A stretch of 64,000 bases of DNA from Alistipes sp. GTDB lineage: Bacteria > Bacteroidota > Bacteroidia > Bacteroidales > Rikenellaceae. How positions within the stretch are numbered: position 1 is the stretch's first letter; each line of letters opens with the position of its first letter. The translations under genes were made by a program, and so were the position numbers. Below, in pieces: positions 1 through 8,636 of this stretch. A model generated the notes under the pieces. It was given only the letters and a program-made list of their open reading frames with translations, did not search any database and had not been told where the DNA came from. Location: NCBI GenBank assembly GCA_017436185.1, contig JAFSDP010000008.1, forward strand, positions 62,001 to 126,000, given 5' to 3'.

Positions 1-26
1 GCTCTAACCAGCTGAGCTATCTCGCC
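1..26 (-). tRNA. tRNA, 5' part only (cut by window edge)
   Basis: Read on the minus strand, this is a 7-base acceptor strand, TA, a 4-bp D stem (GCTC/GAGC) and a D loop AGCTGGTTA, as in a tRNA 5' third. The anticodon lies outside the window, so the amino acid cannot be given. Confidence 0.85.
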
Positions 27-44
27 ATGCTTTGAAAGCGAGTG

Positions 45-52
45 CAAAGATA
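45..52 (-). promoter_or_regulatory. -7 element TATCTTTG of the partial tRNA
   Basis: TATCTTTG followed by CACTCGC, about 20 nt before the tRNA 5' end. The same extended box precedes both tRNA-Gly genes in this window. Confidence 0.65.
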
Positions 53-166
53 AGTCAAAAAATGATTTGTGCAAAATGTTTCGGCGAAAAATTGCGCATT
101 ATTTTTCCTTCGCTCTCTCTTCGGCACTGATTTTGACGGCTATAGCCCGCAAATAATTTTTTTGAG

Positions 167-838
167 ATGTCACATCCGTTGGTCGAAAAACTGCTCCATC
201 TGGTCCACTTGATGCGTGTGCTGGCAGGTCTGCTGTTGCTCGTGGCCTTCTCGTGGGAGATCCTGAGCGGCCACCATCTGCAATTCTCGCACAACTACCT
301 TACCGCTCAGCTCGTGGTCTGTCTGCTCTTTCTTCTCGATTTCTTTCTGAGCCTGACTGCCGCCCCTGACAAAGGACGTTTTTTCGGGCGCAATTGGCTC
401 TATCTGCTCCTCTCCATCCCCTGGCTCAATCTGGTGGCGTGGAGTGGGGTGGTGTTGCCCCGTTCGTTGGCAACGGCGGTGGGAATGGTCCCTATTCTGT
501 TGATTGTGATGGCGGTCTATATCCTCTTCGATTGGCTTGATCGGCAGCGCATACATCAGCTTTTCTATACCTATTTGGTTGGTTTGCTGCTTTTTACCTA
601 TCTTTCGGCCTTGGTTGTCTTCGACTTTGAAGGGGGCAACGGTCCGTTGCGCAATTTTGGCGATGCGCTGTGGTGGGCGGGGATGAATCTCTCGACAGCA
701 GGCTCGTCGCTCACGCCCAATACCTTTGTCGGAAAGCTCTTGTCGGTGATGTTGCCGATGGCGGGTATGTTGTTTCTGCCCATTTTCACCACCTATATTA
801 TACAGACCTACGCCAAAAAACAAGGGGACAAGCATTAG
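167..838 (+). CDS. Voltage-gated-ion-channel-like membrane protein
   Basis: 223 aa integral membrane protein with about five or six hydrophobic segments. The C-terminal third (FGDALWWAGMNLSTAG, a polar stretch, then a last helix LLSVMLPMAGMLFLPIF) has the outer helix / pore helix / inner helix layout of a two-TM pore domain. The potassium selectivity filter (TVGYG-like) is absent and TAGSSLTP stands in its place. I therefore infer a cation-channel-like protein of unknown selectivity or a degenerate channel. It converges on mscL. The ATG at 167 is the first one after an AT-rich stretch. Confidence 0.7.
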   Translation: MSHPLVEKLLHLVHLMRVLAGLLLLVAFSWEILSGHHLQFSHNYLTAQLVVCLLFLLDFFLSLTAAPDKGRFFGRNWLYLLLSIPWLNLVAWSGVVLPRSLATAVGMVPILLIVMAVYILFDWLDRQRIHQLFYTYLVGLLLFTYLSALVVFDFEGGNGPLRNFGDALWWAGMNLSTAGSSLTPNTFVGKLLSVMLPMAGMLFLPIFTTYIIQTYAKKQGDKH

Positions 839-851
839 GCTCATCCCCTTG
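821..851. terminator. Hairpin between convergent genes
   Basis: CAAGGGGA and TCCCCTTG form an 8-bp stem over a 15-nt loop overlapping the end of the channel gene. There is no strong T-run, so a terminator role is only possible. Confidence 0.3.
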
Positions 852-877
852 ATGGTAGTTTAAGGATTCTGTTCCGA

Positions 878-1321
878 CTATTTCTTCTCCTTCAGCAGGT
901 CGCGAATCTCGGTCAGCAGCTCCTGGTCGAGGGTCGGCTTCGGCGGTTCCGGAGCGGGAGCAGGGGCAGCCTCCTCCTCCTTTTTCTTCATAGTCATCAG
1001 CTTGTTCATACCCTTCACCATCAGGAAGACGCAGAGGGCCAGAATGGTGAAATCGACGCACTGCTGAATGAAGGCACCGTAGTTCCACGTAACGGCCGGA
1101 ATGGCAGCCGTCGTGTCGGTGGCCTCCACAGCCTCCTTGATGACCACGTTGAGCTTCGAGAAATCGGTGTTGCCCAACAATGCACCAATGGGGGGCATCA
1201 GGATGTCGTTTACGAGCGAGGTGACAATTTTACCAAAGGCACCACCGATGATGACACCGACTGCCATATCCATCACGTTGCCCTTGAGTGCAAACTCCTT
1301 AAATTCTTTCAAAAATGCCAT
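878..1321 (-). CDS. mscL: Large-conductance mechanosensitive channel MscL
   Basis: 147 aa; a homopentameric inner-membrane safety valve opened by membrane tension during osmotic downshock. The N terminus ([20 protein letters not shown], then [15 protein letters not shown]) is the highly conserved amphipathic helix plus TM1 of MscL. TM2 lies at about residues 88-106. A charged Ala/Pro-rich cytoplasmic tail ends in the usual helix ([17 protein letters not shown]). Length is normal for the family. It lies 43 bp downstream of the biotin-dependent carboxyltransferase gene on the same strand and may be co-transcribed. Confidence 0.96.
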   Translation of the reverse strand: MAFLKEFKEFALKGNVMDMAVGVIIGGAFGKIVTSLVNDILMPPIGALLGNTDFSKLNVVIKEAVEATDTTAAIPAVTWNYGAFIQQCVDFTILALCVFLMVKGMNKLMTMKKKEEEAAPAPAPEPPKPTLDQELLTEIRDLLKEKK

Positions 1322-1364
1322 AGCTTTTACTTAGTGTTAAAGTGTTTGAGTTAAATTAGTTTCG

Positions 1365-3224
1365 TTACTCTACCTCGATGAGAATCGAGTTGGTCTGCAC
1401 CGAGTCGCCCTCGGCTACCAAAATCTGCTTTACCTTGCCTTTGTAGTCGCTCTCGATGCTGTTCTCCATCTTCATCGCCTCCAAGACAACGACCTCCTGG
1501 CCGACCTTCACCTCGTCGCCCACAGCCACCTTGATGGCTACGACACGACCCGGCAGCGGAGCCAGAATCGTATTGCCCGTGATGGGCTGCGACTTCTTCT
1601 CCTCTACTGCGGGAGCCTCCTCAACGGGCTTCGGCTCGGCAGCCTTCTTGGCCTCGTAAGCCTCCTTCTTAACCTTCGTCAGGTAACCCTTGGCTACGAG
1701 TGGGAAGAGCTCAAGCAGCAGTACCTCCTTCTCGTTCTCGGCCAACTTCACGCCACCGGCCTCGGGGAGCTCGGGATTGGGCTGCATCTGGTACTTCGAG
1801 GTATCGTAGGGGGTCTCCTCGCGGATGCCGCAAATCTTGAAGCGGAACTCGGGATCGATCTCTACGGGGGTCTTGCCGTACTCACCCTTCACCAGACCGA
1901 CGAACTGCGAACTCTTGTTCGAGTACATCGGACGACCGGCCTTCTCGTCAAGGGCGCAGTTTACGGCCTGGGCACCCACAATCTGCGAGGTGGGGGTCAC
2001 CAGAGGAGGCAGACCTGCCGACAGACGCACCGAAGGAATCAGCTCCATGGCACGGGGCAGAATCTCCTCGGCCTTGAGCTGCTTGAGCTGAGCCACCATA
2101 TTGGAGTACATACCACCGGGAATCTCGGCCTTCTGTACCAGCTCGTTAGGTGCGGGGAAGCCGAAGTAGGCCTCGATTTTGCGGCAGGCAGCCACGCACT
2201 TAGCCTCATCGTCGGCCTGAGCAGCCTTGATGGCCTCGTCAAAGAGGGCGTCCACCTCGGCGGGCAGGGTGTCGGTCACGGGGTTGAAGTACTTCGGCTC
2301 GGGCTTCTCGGTGCCGAATACCGATTGGTTCAGCTCCTTGCGAATCTCGCGCAGCTGCACATTGATTTTGGCCACAGCCTCCATATTGACACCGTGGTCG
2401 ATGCCGAGCTTGCGGCAAACCACGTCGATAAGTTCAATGGCGGGTGCACCCGTGCCACCCGAGAAGAACCAGCAGTTGGTATCGACCACATCCACACCAG
2501 CCACGATGGCAGCCAGTACCGAAGCCAGACCGAAGCCCGGAGTACAGTGGGTATGGAAATCGACGGGAATCGAGATGTTCTGCTTCAAGAGTTTGACGAG
2601 CGTAGCGACACGGCGGGGCGGAATCAGACCCGACATATCCTTGATGGTGATCATATCAGCACCCAGGGCTGCCATCTGCTTGGCCTTGTCGAGGAAGTAG
2701 GCATCCGTAAAGACGGGCTGCGGCTTCTTCTTGCCCAGCAGACGTTGCAGGAACGAAGGCTCGGGGTACTTCGGATCGACCGTGTAGCAGACGGCGCAGT
2801 CGGCAATACCGCCATACTGCTTTACGTACTTGATGGTCGATTTTACGTTGTTTACATCGTTCAGGGCATCGAAGATACGCATAATGCCCAGACCGCTCTG
2901 GATGGCGTTGCGGCAGAAACCATCGATGATTTCGTCCGTATAGGGGGCATAGCCGAAGAGGTTGCGACCACGCGACAGGGCCGTCAGCTTCGATACGTCG
3001 CCCACTACCTCGTGGATACTCTCCAGACGGGTCCAGGGGTTTTCGCCCAGGTAGCGCATCACCGAGTCGGGTACGGCACCGCCCCATACCTCCATTGCAA
3101 AGAATCCGGCCTCTTTGTAGTAGGGCAGACAGCGATTGATCTGCTCCTGATTCATTCGCGTGGCGAACGACGACTGCTGGCCGTCACGCAGCGTGAGATC
3201 TCTGATTTTGAGTACTCTTGCCAT
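1365..3224 (-). CDS. Biotin-dependent carboxyltransferase (OadA / pyruvate carboxylase subunit B type)
   Basis: 619 aa. The N-terminal half is an HMGL-like TIM barrel with the LRDGQQS substrate and metal motif at residues 12-18. It is followed by the conserved carboxyltransferase domain and an acidic/proline-rich linker at about 520-545. A C-terminal biotinyl domain carries the biotinylated lysine in EAMKMENS near residue 585. Such proteins are the alpha subunit of oxaloacetate decarboxylase or subunit B of pyruvate carboxylase. The membrane beta/gamma subunits and the biotin carboxylase are not nearby, so the exact reaction is open. A TATCTTTG promoter lies about 55 bp upstream. Confidence 0.9.
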   Translation of the reverse strand: MARVLKIRDLTLRDGQQSSFATRMNQEQINRCLPYYKEAGFFAMEVWGGAVPDSVMRYLGENPWTRLESIHEVVGDVSKLTALSRGRNLFGYAPYTDEIIDGFCRNAIQSGLGIMRIFDALNDVNNVKSTIKYVKQYGGIADCAVCYTVDPKYPEPSFLQRLLGKKKPQPVFTDAYFLDKAKQMAALGADMITIKDMSGLIPPRRVATLVKLLKQNISIPVDFHTHCTPGFGLASVLAAIVAGVDVVDTNCWFFSGGTGAPAIELIDVVCRKLGIDHGVNMEAVAKINVQLREIRKELNQSVFGTEKPEPKYFNPVTDTLPAEVDALFDEAIKAAQADDEAKCVAACRKIEAYFGFPAPNELVQKAEIPGGMYSNMVAQLKQLKAEEILPRAMELIPSVRLSAGLPPLVTPTSQIVGAQAVNCALDEKAGRPMYSNKSSQFVGLVKGEYGKTPVEIDPEFRFKICGIREETPYDTSKYQMQPNPELPEAGGVKLAENEKEVLLLELFPLVAKGYLTKVKKEAYEAKKAAEPKPVEEAPAVEEKKSQPITGNTILAPLPGRVVAIKVAVGDEVKVGQEVVVLEAMKMENSIESDYKGKVKQILVAEGDSVQTNSILIEVE

Positions 3225-3277
3225 AATCTGTTCTATTTTTGATGAGTTACAATCTTAGTTAAGTGTTTTTTAACCTT

Positions 3278-3285
3278 CAAAGATA
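3278..3285 (-). promoter_or_regulatory. -7 element TATCTTTG for the carboxyltransferase gene
   Basis: TATCTTTG on the minus strand, 54 bp before the ATG at 3224. Confidence 0.55.
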
Positions 3286-3358
3286 AACAAAATATCGTAA
3301 AAGGCAACATTTTTTCTTAAAAATCATCCCTCTTCGGGCATCATTTCGGCAAACTTTA

Positions 3359-3366
3359 TACCTTTG
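3359..3366 (+). promoter_or_regulatory. -7 element TACCTTTG for the symporter gene
   Basis: TACCTTTG overlaps a GTG at 3366 that would otherwise extend the downstream ORF. This excludes that start and supports the ATG at 3387. Confidence 0.55.
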
Positions 3367-3386
3367 TGGCATCATTACCGAACAGA

Positions 3387-4841
3387 ATGCTCTCGCCTGT
3401 TGCCATATTGCTGACCCTTGTAGGGTATGTCGTGCTGCTGCTCCTGGTGGCACGCCTCTCGGTGCGCCGTACCTCGAACAGTGGTTTCTTTACGGCCGAC
3501 CGCCGTTTGGCGTGGTATCAGTTGTGGCCGGCGATGATCTCGGCAGCGATGTCGGGAGTAACCTTCGTCTCGGTCCCCGGCTCGGTGGCCGCAGATGGAT
3601 TTTCCTATCTGCAAATGGTGGCCGGCTTTACGGTGGGGCAGATGGTGGTGGCCTATTGGCTTGTTCCGCTCTTTTATAGGTGGGGATATCGCTCTATCTA
3701 CGAATACTTTGGCGATCGCTATGGCGTGGTTGCTCACCGCTCGGGTGGTTGGTTTTTCTTCCTCTCGAAACTCTTGTCTTCGGCCCTTCGGTTGTTTGTG
3801 GTCGTGACCGTCTTGCAATCGTTGTTGTTCGGGGTGTTGGGTGTTTCGTTCGGATGGAGTGCCCTTTTGGTGGTGCTGGTCGTGTGGGGCTATACCTACC
3901 GAGGGGGAGTGCAGGCGGTGATTGCTGCCGATTGGGTTAAAACGCGCTTGATGTTGGCCGCTTTGGTCGGGACGATTTATGCCTTGATAACGGCGCTCGA
4001 TGGCTCGGTGGGCGAGTTGTGGCAGTCGATGTGGGTCGATGAGCGTTCTCGTGTGTTGTTCTTGGACGACGCCTCGTCGGAGCGTTATTTCTGGAAGATG
4101 TTTGTGGCAGGCGTCGTGTTGTTGGTGGCTATGACGGGGCTGGATCAGGATATGATGCAGCGCAATTTGGCCTGCCGTTCGGTACGGGATGCCCAACGCA
4201 ACATCCTTCTTACGGCCCTTTGTCAGGCGGTGGTCATTGCCCTCTTTTTGGTGCTTGGTTGGCTCTTGTGGCGCTATGCGGCCGTGCGAGAAATGGCGGT
4301 AGAAGGCGGTGGTGACAGCCTCTTTTCCGAGGTGGCCGTTTCGGGCGGTTTGCCTCGTTGGGTCGGTGTGCTGTTTGTGCTTGGATTTGCGGCGGCGAGC
4401 TTCTCGTCGGTGGGTGCTTCGCTGACGGCATTGACCACCTCGTTTTCGGTGGATGTAATGGGTGGTAAGCGCCTTGATGAGAAACAATTGGAGCGCACAA
4501 GAAAGGTTGCCCATTCGGCCATTGCCCTGCTGCTTTTCGGCTTGGTTTTGTGCTTTGGACGATGGGCTGATGAGAGCGCCATCAACCTGGTCTATAAGGT
4601 GGCGAGTTACACCTACGGACCCATCCTCGGCCTGTTCCTTTTCGGGCTGTGGAGTCGCCTTTGTGTGCGGGATGGTTGGGTCTGGCTGATCGTGGTTGTT
4701 GCCCCCTTGCTGACCGCCCTTTTGCAATGGGGTGCCGAGCGGTGGTGGGGCTATGAAATAGGCTTTGAACTGCTGCTCTACAATGCTGCTCTGGTGATGG
4801 TCGGCTTGTGGCTGATTCGTCGGCCGAAGGCTACTTCTTGA
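3387..4841 (+). CDS. Sodium:solute symporter (SSS family)
   Basis: 484 aa from the ATG at 3387, chosen because a TACCTTTG promoter covers the alternative GTG at 3366. About 13 hydrophobic helices are visible. The region AWYQLWPAMISAAMSGVTFV, then SVPGSVAADGFSYLQM, matches the conserved TM2 region of the SSS/SLC5 sodium cotransporters, and GLDQDMMQRNLACRS matches their central conserved block. It imports a sugar, amino acid or vitamin with sodium; the substrate cannot be read from sequence. It converges with the small DUF486 gene and overlaps its end by 11 bp. Confidence 0.9.
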   Translation: MLSPVAILLTLVGYVVLLLLVARLSVRRTSNSGFFTADRRLAWYQLWPAMISAAMSGVTFVSVPGSVAADGFSYLQMVAGFTVGQMVVAYWLVPLFYRWGYRSIYEYFGDRYGVVAHRSGGWFFFLSKLLSSALRLFVVVTVLQSLLFGVLGVSFGWSALLVVLVVWGYTYRGGVQAVIAADWVKTRLMLAALVGTIYALITALDGSVGELWQSMWVDERSRVLFLDDASSERYFWKMFVAGVVLLVAMTGLDQDMMQRNLACRSVRDAQRNILLTALCQAVVIALFLVLGWLLWRYAAVREMAVEGGGDSLFSEVAVSGGLPRWVGVLFVLGFAAASFSSVGASLTALTTSFSVDVMGGKRLDEKQLERTRKVAHSAIALLLFGLVLCFGRWADESAINLVYKVASYTYGPILGLFLFGLWSRLCVRDGWVWLIVVVAPLLTALLQWGAERWWGYEIGFELLLYNAALVMVGLWLIRRPKATS

Positions 4842-5196
4842 AGATGAAATAGACGGCCAAAATCAGACAGACGAAGCCCGCCAGATGGTTCCAACGCAAC
4901 GCTTCGTTGCGCATAAAGAGGAGCATAAAACCCGTAAAGACGGTGAGCGATACAACCTCCTGAATTACCTTCAGTTGCCACAGCGTAAAGGGGCCTCCAT
5001 AGACCATCGAACCGATGCGGTTGGCGGGAATCATAAAGCTGTATTCGGCCAGGGCTACGCACCACGAAATGAGGATGATGGTGATGATGCCCAGCTTCTC
5101 GAAGCGGGATTTGAAGGCGATATTTCCGTACCAGGCCAGCGTCATAAAGCTGTTCGAGATGACCAAAAGGCCGATGGTGGCGAGTGCTTTGAACAT
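4831..5196 (-). CDS. DUF486 / DMT-family small membrane protein
   Basis: 121 aa with four predicted TM helices. The patterns LAWYGNIAFKS, ISWCVALAEYSFMIPANRIG and FTLWQLKVIQEV are those of the DUF486 family, which has the four-TM fold of small drug/metabolite transporters. The function is unknown. The start is the ATG at 5196; an upstream in-frame TTG at 5205 is less likely. A TACTTTTG promoter at 5220-5227 lies 24 bp upstream, back to back with the SDR gene. Confidence 0.85.
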   Translation of the reverse strand: MFKALATIGLLVISNSFMTLAWYGNIAFKSRFEKLGIITIILISWCVALAEYSFMIPANRIGSMVYGGPFTLWQLKVIQEVVSLTVFTGFMLLFMRNEALRWNHLAGFVCLILAVYFIFKK

Positions 5197-5219
5197 AGTA
5201 TGCAACGTTTTTGACGGCG

Positions 5220-5227
5220 CAAAAGTA
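5220..5227 (-). promoter_or_regulatory. -7 element TACTTTTG for the DUF486 gene
   Basis: TACTTTTG on the minus strand in the 40-bp divergent spacer between the DUF486 gene and the SDR gene. Confidence 0.45.
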
Positions 5228-5236
5228 GAAAAATAA

Positions 5237-6046
5237 ATGGAAACAACAACCTTAAAGGCAAAGAAATACGCCTTGGTGACGGGTGCCGCCTCGGGAATGG
5301 GGCGATCCTATGCCCTTCGGTTGGCCGAGTGTGGCTATGCGTTGGTGGTGGTCGATTGCCAAGCCGAGCGGCTCGAGGTGGTGGCCGATGAAATCCGCCG
5401 TCAGACAAAGACGGAGGTGAAAAGTCTGGTGCAGGATTTGACGGCCGCTGGCTCGGTCGAACAACTTTATACCCAAACCGAAGGACAAGGCCTTGAAGTC
5501 GAGGTGGTTGTAAGTAATGCGGGCCGCCTCTTGTTTGGCGGTTTTGCTTCGGCATCGGAGACTGATGTCGAGTCGCTCATAATGCTCCACTGCTCCGTAA
5601 CAACCCATCTTTGTCACCGCTTTGGTGCTCGGATGCGGGAACGAGGTCGGGGCTATTTGCTGCTAATGAGCTCCACGACAGCCCGTATGGGGTTGCCCTC
5701 GATCGCCCTCTATGCCGCTACGAAACGCTACATCGATACGCTCGGCTCGGCCCTGCACGATGAGTGGGCCAACGATGGGGTGGCGGTGACGGTCGTCTGC
5801 CCCGGTGCGGTCGATACGCCCTTCTATGCGCTTGACGAAAAGATGCGTCGTTGGCTGTTGCGTCTGGGGGTGATGCTAACGCCCGATGAAGTGGTGCGTC
5901 GTGCCCTGCGTGCCCTGTTTTACAAACGGAAACATCTGACCCCGGGATGGGCGGCCAAACTGATGGTTGCATTATGTGCAATTTGCCCCTCTTGGATAGT
6001 TCGACAGATTGTTAAAATAGGGTGGGTTAAGCGTCTGTTAGCCTAA
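5237..6046 (+). CDS. Short-chain dehydrogenase/reductase
   Basis: 269 aa Rossmann-fold oxidoreductase. The cofactor loop TGAASGMGRSYALRLAECG (TGxxxGxG) is at residues 15-33, NAG is at about residue 94, the catalytic serine lies in LLMSSTTA and the YAATK motif (Tyr, Lys) is near residues 158-162. This is a classical SDR that reduces or oxidises a small carbonyl/alcohol with NAD(P)H. The VPGAVDTPF-like segment (CPGAVDTPFYAL) is typical of DltE/YqjQ-like SDRs. The substrate is unknown. Its 3' end overlaps the convergent HAD gene by 9 bp. Confidence 0.9.
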   Translation: METTTLKAKKYALVTGAASGMGRSYALRLAECGYALVVVDCQAERLEVVADEIRRQTKTEVKSLVQDLTAAGSVEQLYTQTEGQGLEVEVVVSNAGRLLFGGFASASETDVESLIMLHCSVTTHLCHRFGARMRERGRGYLLLMSSTTARMGLPSIALYAATKRYIDTLGSALHDEWANDGVAVTVVCPGAVDTPFYALDEKMRRWLLRLGVMLTPDEVVRRALRALFYKRKHLTPGWAAKLMVALCAICPSWIVRQIVKIGWVKRLLA

Positions 6047-6709
6047 TTGTTCGATAGAGGTGATTTTCGAAAAATCTTCGACCACGACATCGGCCAATTG
6101 CTCTTTGAGAATCACCTCCGACGGAAGGGTTGTGGCAATGGCGACAATCGACCCTGCACCTGCCCGTCGGGCGGCCTCGAATCCGGCTCGTGCATCCTCG
6201 AAAACAATGCACTCTTCAGGCTTGACGCCCAGTGCTTTTGCGGCCGTCAGATAAATCTCGGGTTCAGGTTTGCATCGGCTCACCATATCGCCCGAAATCT
6301 TCACCTCGAAATACTCTTCGATTTTACAACTCGAAAGAACGAACTCCACATTCTGTCGGCAGCCCGACGAGCCGACGGCGCACCGTATGCCCGCTTTGCG
6401 TAGCAGCTCCAACAGCTCTTTTAACCCTTTGACGGGGGCGATTTCGGGGGCGTAGATGGTGCGGTAAATCTCCTCCTTCTCGTCACCCAATGCCTGCAAG
6501 CCCCGCTCGCGGATTACCTCCTCGGGAAGTAACATCCGCATAATGTCGTCCGACCCCATCCCGAAGGCCTTTTCGAGTTTCGTGCGCCAATCCTTCACCC
6601 CATAGCGGTTGCAGAAGAGCTCGAAGGCCCGAACGTGTACGGCCGAATTATCGACCAGCGTGCCGTCCATATCGAAGATGGCCGCCTTTTTTGGCAGGTT
6701 GTTGTTCAT
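6038..6709 (-). CDS. HAD-superfamily phosphatase / beta-phosphoglucomutase-like
   Basis: 223 aa. It has motif I FDMDGTLVDNS (nucleophile Asp near residue 13), motif II VGSSGC near residue 115, the conserved Lys in SRCKPEPEIY near residue 148 and motif III VFEDARAGFEAARRAG near 168. The cap domain between motifs I and II is helical, as in the beta-phosphoglucomutase / phosphoglycolate phosphatase subfamily. It probably dephosphorylates or isomerises a sugar phosphate. It lies just upstream of, and divergent from, the transketolase operon. Whether it serves that pathway is unknown. Confidence 0.9.
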   Translation of the reverse strand: MNNNLPKKAAIFDMDGTLVDNSAVHVRAFELFCNRYGVKDWRTKLEKAFGMGSDDIMRMLLPEEVIRERGLQALGDEKEEIYRTIYAPEIAPVKGLKELLELLRKAGIRCAVGSSGCRQNVEFVLSSCKIEEYFEVKISGDMVSRCKPEPEIYLTAAKALGVKPEECIVFEDARAGFEAARRAGAGSIVAIATTLPSEVILKEQLADVVVEDFSKITSIEQLG

Positions 6710-6847
6710 GCTTTCAACTGAAAAATTACAAATTCGGGGGCAAAATTACACTTTTTTGCCGAAAACCTCCTTCGGAGTTTTGTGTTTTGCTATTTTCTGC
6801 CTACCTTTATACGATTAAAAAAGCAAATCACATTAAACCTAAACAAT

Positions 6848-7678
6848 ATGCAGATTAAAGAACTGATGTTGCAGGCTGAGAAGAACCGCAAACGCCTCGT
6901 CGAGGTGGTTCAGATCGCCAAGGCCGGTCACATTGGCGGAGGTCTTTCGTCGATGAATATGCTGACGGCACTCTATTTCCAGGTAATGAATATCGACCCC
7001 AAGAATCCCAAGTGGGAGGAGCGTGACCGCTTCGTGATGAGTAAGGGTCACTGCGTCGAGGCACTCTACAGCGTGTTGGAGAATCGTGGTTTCATCTCGA
7101 AAGAGCTGACCGACACCTACGGTCAATTCGATACGCCTCTGGCTGGTCACCCTACTATCGAGGTGCCGGGTATCGAGGTCAATAGCGGTGCACTGGGTCA
7201 CGGCCTTCCGATTGGCGTGGGTATGGCCATTGCCGCCAAGATGGATAAGAAAAATTGGAAGACCTACGTACTGATGGGCGATGGTGAGCAGGGCGAAGGC
7301 TCGATTTATGAGGCCGCCATGGCCGGTAGCCACTACAAGCTCGACAACCTGGTGGCCATCATCGACCGCAACGGCTTGCAGATTAGCGACACGACCGAGA
7401 ACGTGATGGCGCTGGAGTCCTTCTCGGAGCGTTGGGGTGCCTTTGGCTGGGATGTAATCGAGATCAATGGCGACAAGATGGAGGAGATCGTGGCCGCCTT
7501 CGAGAGTATCGACTACACGAACGGCAAACCCCATCTGATTGTTTCACGCACCACGAAGGGTTGTGGCGTGAAGCTGATGGAGAACATCCTGAAGTGGCAC
7601 CACGGTGTTCCCACCCAGGCCGAGTACGAGGAGGCTATTGCCGAAATCGAGGCCCGTATCGAGTCTTTAACGAAATAA
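6848..7678 (+). CDS. Transketolase-type subunit A (N-terminal TPP-binding half)
   Basis: 276 aa. It corresponds to the first third of transketolase: AGHIGGGLSSMNMLTALYF (substrate/TPP site), VNSGALGHGLPIGVGMA and the TPP/Mg motif MGDGEQGEGSIYEAA. The transition-state histidines are in the expected places. Longer reading frames begin upstream, but the ATG at 6848 gives the normal N terminus (MQIKELMLQAEKNRKRLVEV). The second half is a separate gene 15 bp downstream. Split transketolases with a kinase and an isomerase are the layout known for apulose-4-phosphate transketolase (AptA/AptB). Ordinary pentose phosphate transketolase remains an alternative. Confidence 0.92.
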   Translation: MQIKELMLQAEKNRKRLVEVVQIAKAGHIGGGLSSMNMLTALYFQVMNIDPKNPKWEERDRFVMSKGHCVEALYSVLENRGFISKELTDTYGQFDTPLAGHPTIEVPGIEVNSGALGHGLPIGVGMAIAAKMDKKNWKTYVLMGDGEQGEGSIYEAAMAGSHYKLDNLVAIIDRNGLQISDTTENVMALESFSERWGAFGWDVIEINGDKMEEIVAAFESIDYTNGKPHLIVSRTTKGCGVKLMENILKWHHGVPTQAEYEEAIAEIEARIESLTK

Positions 7679-7693
7679 TTGCGACCCCGAACT

Positions 7694-8632
7694 ATGGAGA
7701 TTAAAAGTGTACCTTGCCGTCAAAGCTTCACCGATACGCTCGTGGAGCTGGCAAAAGAGGATAAAAACATTGTAGCCGTTACGACCGATGCCCGTGGCTC
7801 GGTGACGCTGACCAAATTCTTTAACGAACTGCCCGAGCAGGCCGTCGAGTGCGGTATTGCCGAGCAGGATGCCGTAGGTATTGCGGCAGGTCTTGCCCAC
7901 TCGGGTAAGAATACCTTTGTGTGTGGCCCTGCCTGCTTCTATGTAGCCCGCGCGTTGGAGCAGGTAAAGGTCGATGTGGCCTACTCGCAGAATCCGGTCA
8001 AGATTCTGGGTGTGAGCGGCGGTGTGGCCTATGGTGCGCTGGGTGCTACTCACCACAGCCTGCACGATATTGCCGTGTTGCGTACCTTCCCCGGTATGAA
8101 TGTCTATCTGCCGTGCGATGCCCGCCAGACCCGCAAGTTGGTGCAGGCGTTGGTTAAGTTGCCCGAGCCGGGTTATGTCCGTGTGGGTCGCAATGCCGTG
8201 CCTGATGTCTATGAGAACGACGACTTCGAGTTCGAACTGGGTAAAGCCACGCTTTTGAAGGAGGGTAAGGATTTGACCATCATCGGTTGCGGTGAGACGG
8301 TTTACCACTGTCTGAAGGCGGCCGAAATGTTGGAGGAGCAGGGCATCAGCGCCCGTGTGCTCGATATGCACACCCTCAAACCTGCCGACGAGGAGGCCAT
8401 TCTGAAGGCTGCCCGTGAGACGGGTCGTATCCTGACCGTCGAGGAGCACAGCCGCTATGGCGGTCTGGGTGGCATCGTGACGGAGATCACCTCCGAGAAG
8501 TGCCCCGTGCCGGTGCGCATCCTGGGTATTCCCGACGAGAATGTCATCCACGGCAAGCCGCTGGAGATTTTCCGCCACTACCACCTCGACAAGGAGGGTA
8601 TTGTAGCCGAAGTGTTGGACTTTGTCAAGTAG
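7694..8632 (+). CDS. Transketolase-type subunit B (pyrimidine-binding and C-terminal halves)
   Basis: 312 aa. It has the pyrimidine-domain signature ECGIAEQDAVGIAAGLAHSG (catalytic Glu in GIAEQ), the YVRVGR-like segment and the C-terminal transketolase domain beginning DLTIIGCGETVYHCLKAAE. The ATG at 7694 was chosen over an in-frame TTG at 7679. It forms one enzyme with the preceding gene. The stop and the next start are only 4 bp apart, so the subunits and kinase are almost surely co-transcribed. Proposed role: transfer of a two-carbon unit from a ketose phosphate. Confidence 0.92.
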   Translation: MEIKSVPCRQSFTDTLVELAKEDKNIVAVTTDARGSVTLTKFFNELPEQAVECGIAEQDAVGIAAGLAHSGKNTFVCGPACFYVARALEQVKVDVAYSQNPVKILGVSGGVAYGALGATHHSLHDIAVLRTFPGMNVYLPCDARQTRKLVQALVKLPEPGYVRVGRNAVPDVYENDDFEFELGKATLLKEGKDLTIIGCGETVYHCLKAAEMLEEQGISARVLDMHTLKPADEEAILKAARETGRILTVEEHSRYGGLGGIVTEITSEKCPVPVRILGIPDENVIHGKPLEIFRHYHLDKEGIVAEVLDFVK

Positions 8633-8636
8633 TCAG

